Positions 44,780 to 47,131 of a stretch of 47,131 nucleotides of DNA are shown here, piece by piece. A model generated the notes under the pieces. The model saw only the letters and a list, made by a program, of their open reading frames with translations. It searched no databases and was not told the DNA's origin. Position 1 is the first letter of the stretch. Each line of letters begins with the position of its first letter. Position numbers and translations under genes: made by a program. The DNA lies in assembly GCA_009929525.1 (NCBI GenBank), contig SAAH01000017.1, forward strand, positions 1-47,131, written 5' to 3'. The stretch is from Clostridia bacterium (GTDB lineage Bacteria > Bacillota > Clostridia > Lachnospirales > Lachnospiraceae).

Positions 44780-44966
44780 AAGCTGGCCAGCAGAAGACGG
44801 CGGATTCATAAATGATTCTAAGGTAGCCAATAACAGGTTATTAGAAAATTTGTGATCCTCCGTTTTATTTCCTATACGTAATTTTAGGAAGTAATTCTGT
44901 TGGTCATTTATTTCAAAGATTCATTAGTTCTCCGCCGCCTTCCAGGACGGGATAGGAGAATCTAAT
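44780..44966 (+). promoter_or_regulatory. Riboswitch-like structured leader of the sigma-like gene
   Basis: The leader can form two competing folds. Fold A: 44793-44804 pairs with 44931-44942 (11 of 12 positions, core GGCGGA/TCCGCC), and ATAAATGA (44808-44815) pairs with TCATTTAT (44904-44911). Inside are small hairpins, TTCCTA/TAGGAA (44869-44890) and AATAAC/GTTATT (44829-44842). Fold B: ATTAGTTCTCC (44923-44933) pairs with GGAGAA (44955-44960) and CTAAT (44962-44966), hiding the ribosome binding site and the first two bases of the start codon. Both folds use 44931-44933, so they exclude each other. GCTGGCCAGC (44782-44791) is a further palindrome at the 5' side. Ligand or trigger unknown; the pairing is read by eye. 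Confidence 0.6.
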
Positions 44967-45492
44967 GAGATTATCAGTAAGATACGACAACAAATTTCAG
45001 ATTATCGAACTTAATGAAAAAGAAACTGAGGAAATGTGGATTAGTTTATCGCTCGAAGGTGATGAGCTTCCAAACTCTGACAAAGAACGGTTAATTCAAG
45101 ATGCCTTTAATGAAATATTTAATAAGCCCGAATACAATAACTGGCACAAATTTGACAGGCACAAGGGATATTCAATAGCCAAACCAAATGCAGATGGTCT
45201 GGAATGTGATACTTCAGAACCTTTAATGAAAGAAGTAGCCGATGATAGAGTTTTTAGAAAAGATGAGCTCGAACGAGCCTATCAAAATGAATATGAAGAT
45301 GTCTGCCAATGGATACGCACCGTTCTTGGTAAAAAACAGGACTGGGCAGATATGTTCATTGCAGTACGTATTGACGGCATGTCGATTCGAGAATATGCCA
45401 GTTCCATCGGTGTCAGCGAAAACAACATTACTCAGAAATTAAAGCGAGTCACAAAGAAATTAGAACAAGAATATAAAAACCGTCAGATTTGA
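44965..45492 (+). CDS. Phage-type sigma-70 region-4-like protein
   Basis: A 175-aa protein whose C-terminal part looks like sigma-70 region 4: WADMFIAVRIDGMSIREYASSIGVSENNITQKLKRVTKKLEQEY (about 130-172 in several segments) contains a helix-turn-helix. The N-terminal half is acidic and has no recognisable core-binding region 2, so it is more likely a transcriptional activator of a mobile element than a full sigma factor. Similar genes open the early/replication block of many clostridial prophages. GGAGAA precedes the start and is involved in the leader structure described separately. Confidence 0.75.
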   Translation: MRLSVRYDNKFQIIELNEKETEEMWISLSLEGDELPNSDKERLIQDAFNEIFNKPEYNNWHKFDRHKGYSIAKPNADGLECDTSEPLMKEVADDRVFRKDELERAYQNEYEDVCQWIRTVLGKKQDWADMFIAVRIDGMSIREYASSIGVSENNITQKLKRVTKKLEQEYKNRQI

Positions 45493-45548
45493 CCTTCTCC
45501 CAAGGCTACTAGGTAGGAGGTCAAGACCTCCAAAAAAACACAAGGAGG
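45491..45548 (+). promoter_or_regulatory. Hairpin competing for the antirepressor ribosome binding site
   Basis: GGAGGTC (45516-45522) and GACCTCC (45525-45531) are complementary but only two bases apart. GACCTCC is also complementary to the ribosome binding site in AAGGAGG (45542-45548), and GGAGGTC can pair with GACCTTC (45491-45497). So CCTCC can be held upstream or can cover the ribosome binding site, suggesting a small translational switch. Confidence 0.45.
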
Positions 45549-45556
45549 TAATTCGA

Positions 45557-46339
45557 ATGGAATTACAAGTTTACAAAAATGCAGAGTTTGGCTCTGTACG
45601 TACTACAACGATTGGCGGGCAACCATATTTTGTTGGCAAGGATGTAGCAAGCATTCTTGGTTATGCAAATACTCGCAAAGCTTTGATCGACCACATTGAT
45701 GAAGAGGATAAGGATGACGTAACGATTCGTGACGCCATCGGAAGAAATCAAACGATGATTGCAATCAATGAATCCGGTCTCTATAGCCTCATCCTCTCAA
45801 GCAAAATGCCAAATGCTAAAAAGTTTAAGCGCTGGGTCACTAGTGAAGTCCTCCCTGCTATTCGTAAACACGGACTCTATGCTACGGATGATTTAATCGC
45901 AAATCCAGACCTTGCTATCGCAGCATTTACTGCACTAAAAGAGGAACGTGAAAAGAACAAGGAATTGATGGCAGCCGTTGCGATTGGTCAGCAGCAGATT
46001 GCTGAGATGAAACCCAAGGCTACTTATTATGATGTGGTTCTTAAATGCAGGGATGCAGTCAATATTTCTGTTATTGCCAAAGATTACGGCTGGAGTGCCA
46101 TGCGCATGAACGAATACCTTCATGAAAAAGGGATTCAGTTTAAGCAAGGTGATATTTGGCTTCTCTATCAAAAGTATGCTCCCAATGGATATACCAAAAC
46201 CAATACTCACATTTATGAAGACAGCAAAGGTATCCAACATACGAAAGTGCATACCAAGTGGACACAAAAAGGCAGACTCTTTATCTATGAACAGCTAAAG
46301 GCGGATGGTATTTATCCGCAGATTGAGATGGAGGTGTGA
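45557..46339 (+). CDS. Phage antirepressor (BRO-N and KilAC domains)
   Basis: A 260-aa protein. The N-terminal BRO/Bro-N domain (about 1-110) shows YFVGKDVASILGYANTRKAL, DEEDKDDVTIRD, NESGLYSLILSSKMPNAKKF and WVTSEVLPAIRKHG. After a helical linker (EEREKNKELMAAVAIG) comes a KilAC/ANT DNA-binding domain (about 160-250: ISVIAKDYGWSAMRMNEYLHEKG, QKGRLFIYEQLKADG). Such proteins counteract phage repressors or bind DNA during the lytic switch. The ribosome binding site AAGGAGG is 8 bases before the start. It follows the sigma-like gene by 64 bp and is followed by the next gene after one base, so the phage genes form one operon. Confidence 0.92.
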   Translation: MELQVYKNAEFGSVRTTTIGGQPYFVGKDVASILGYANTRKALIDHIDEEDKDDVTIRDAIGRNQTMIAINESGLYSLILSSKMPNAKKFKRWVTSEVLPAIRKHGLYATDDLIANPDLAIAAFTALKEEREKNKELMAAVAIGQQQIAEMKPKATYYDVVLKCRDAVNISVIAKDYGWSAMRMNEYLHEKGIQFKQGDIWLLYQKYAPNGYTKTNTHIYEDSKGIQHTKVHTKWTQKGRLFIYEQLKADGIYPQIEMEV

Positions 46340-46340
46340 T

Positions 46341-46775
46341 ATGGGAATCAATATGAAAAATGCAGAAGGGTATCATGACCCAACTCCCCATGAAGCACTT
46401 AGCAATATATCCCGTGAGGAAAAGGCAGCAGCAAAAGCTGCCTTTAAGCCCCTTGTCTATATTTGCTCTCCATTTAGTGGCGATATTGAAAACAACAATA
46501 AGCGGACACGAGCGTTTTGCCGTTTTGCTTTAGATAAGGGCAATATTCCGCTTGCTCCTCACCTTCTGTTTCCACAGTTTATGGATGACAACAATGAACA
46601 GGAACGTGACCTCGCTATTTTTATGGATATTATCCTGATGGGCAAATGCCAAGAGGTCTGGGTGCTAGGTGATGTGATCTCAAGAGGCATGAGTATTGAA
46701 ATTGAAAAAGCAAAGAAGCGCAGACAGCCGGTTAGATACTTTAATAAAGATTTTGAGGAGGTAGAGTCTCTATGA
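46341..46775 (+). CDS. DUF4406/DUF7768-type protein (nucleoside deoxyribosyltransferase-like fold)
   Basis: A 144-aa protein. LVYICSPFSGDIENNNKRTRAFCRFA, IPLAPHLLFPQFMDD and CQEVWVLGDVISRGMSIEIEKAKK are the hallmarks of the phage DUF4406/DUF7768 group, related to nucleoside 2-deoxyribosyltransferases. The biological activity is not established; nucleotide-base exchange or nucleotide sensing is possible. The start ATG 46341 follows GGAGGTG; an earlier in-frame start (46305) lies inside the antirepressor gene without a site. It overlaps the next gene by ATGA. Confidence 0.85.
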   Translation: MGINMKNAEGYHDPTPHEALSNISREEKAAAKAAFKPLVYICSPFSGDIENNNKRTRAFCRFALDKGNIPLAPHLLFPQFMDDNNEQERDLAIFMDIILMGKCQEVWVLGDVISRGMSIEIEKAKKRRQPVRYFNKDFEEVESL

Positions 46776-47131
46776 AGATAGCATACGGTAACAGCCGAAT
46801 GGATAAGAAATGGAAAAACACAGACATCAGCTGGGAGGACTTTTGCTCCCGGGTTAAGAACACACAGCGTACCACTGAAACCGTAGAAGAATATCGAAAA
46901 ATGAGAAAAGGTGGTCAAGATTCCATTAAAGATGTCGGAGGTTTTGTTGGGGGTCACTTAAAAGATGGCAGACGTAAAAAAGGAAATGTTCTATCTCGTT
47001 CTATGCTCACCCTTGATATGGATTATGGCATAAGTACTATCTGGGAAGAAATCTCTACCTTCTTCCCTTATCAGTGTTGTATTTATTCTACTCATAAGCA
47101 TACTCCAGAAAATCCAAGACTAAGGCTGATC
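46772..47131 (+). CDS. VapE/primase-type phage replication protein, N-terminal part (cut by window end)
   Basis: The first 120 codons of a gene that runs off the window. The sequence MKIAYGNSRMDKKWKN..., SMLTLDMDYG, and YSTHKHTPENPRLRLI matches the N-terminus of virulence-associated-E-type proteins of phages and satellite elements. In these a primase-like domain (LDMD metal site, STHKH...PRLR) precedes a P-loop helicase. It would prime and unwind DNA for replication of the mobile element. The start overlaps the previous stop (ATGA), with GAGGAGG upstream. The helicase part is outside the window. Confidence 0.78.
   Translation, partial: MKIAYGNSRMDKKWKNTDISWEDFCSRVKNTQRTTETVEEYRKMRKGGQDSIKDVGGFVGGHLKDGRRKKGNVLSRSMLTLDMDYGISTIWEEISTFFPYQCCIYSTHKHTPENPRLRLI

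Noticed and set aside
1-47131. CRISPR arrays, tRNA or rRNA genes
   Set aside because: No regularly spaced repeats of CRISPR type and no cloverleaf or rRNA sequence were noticed; a covariance search was not possible here.

Overview
The window reads as chromosomal DNA from an anaerobic, spore-forming gut Firmicute, most likely a member of the Lachnospiraceae. This rests on a sporulation gene (spoIIP), the neighbourhood lepA ... hemW, a cdaA-cdaR pair, Gram-positive style ribosome binding sites, a very large Cna-B/SpaA surface protein, and core genes of moderate G+C. No rRNA, tRNA or CRISPR array was seen, so the family is inferred from gene content only.

Region 1 (1-20.4 kb) is core genome. 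It holds spoIIP and lepA, then an alpha/beta hydrolase translationally coupled to a membrane-anchored condensation-type acyltransferase. A small minus-strand operon follows (SPFH/band-7 protein plus a 56-residue ribbon-helix-helix protein), then hemW and uvrA (with a LexA-like box inside its promoter). After these come an mreB-type gene, recD2, comF, two unknown membrane proteins, a highly structured intergenic element, cdaA, cdaR and an HPr gene. In Bacillus lepA and hemW are neighbours; here four genes sit between them.

Region 2 (20.4-34.7 kb) is dominated by one 11.5 kb gene for a 3827-residue secreted, multi-domain adhesin. It has Thr/Ser-rich tandem repeats near the N-terminus, a long run of Cna-B and SpaA-like domains, and a C-terminal membrane anchor without a clear LPXTG. 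A perfect 17-bp terminator separates it from a convergent lipoprotein gene, followed by an RlmD/TrmA-type RNA uracil methyltransferase.

Region 3 (34.7-44.65 kb) is more A+T-rich and looks acquired. It is a single defence operon: a Phd/YefM-type antitoxin with no toxin beside it, type I restriction-modification hsdM-hsdS-hsdR, and two overlapping zinc metalloprotease genes (YgjP/DUF45 type and an ImmA/IrrE-like protein with a large unknown C-terminal part), ending at a terminator. The overlaps suggest that the two proteases are made together with the restriction enzyme.

Region 4 (44.65-47.13 kb, runs off the end) is phage-like: a sigma-70 region-4-like protein, a BRO/KilAC antirepressor, a DUF4406/DUF7768-type protein and the start of a VapE/primase-type replication protein. 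The sigma-like gene has a roughly 190-nt leader with a long-range helix and a helix that buries the ribosome binding site and start codon; the two share bases and exclude each other. The antirepressor gene has a simpler arrangement of the same kind. The best candidates for something undescribed are this leader RNA, the protease-bearing restriction operon, and the structured element upstream of cdaA.
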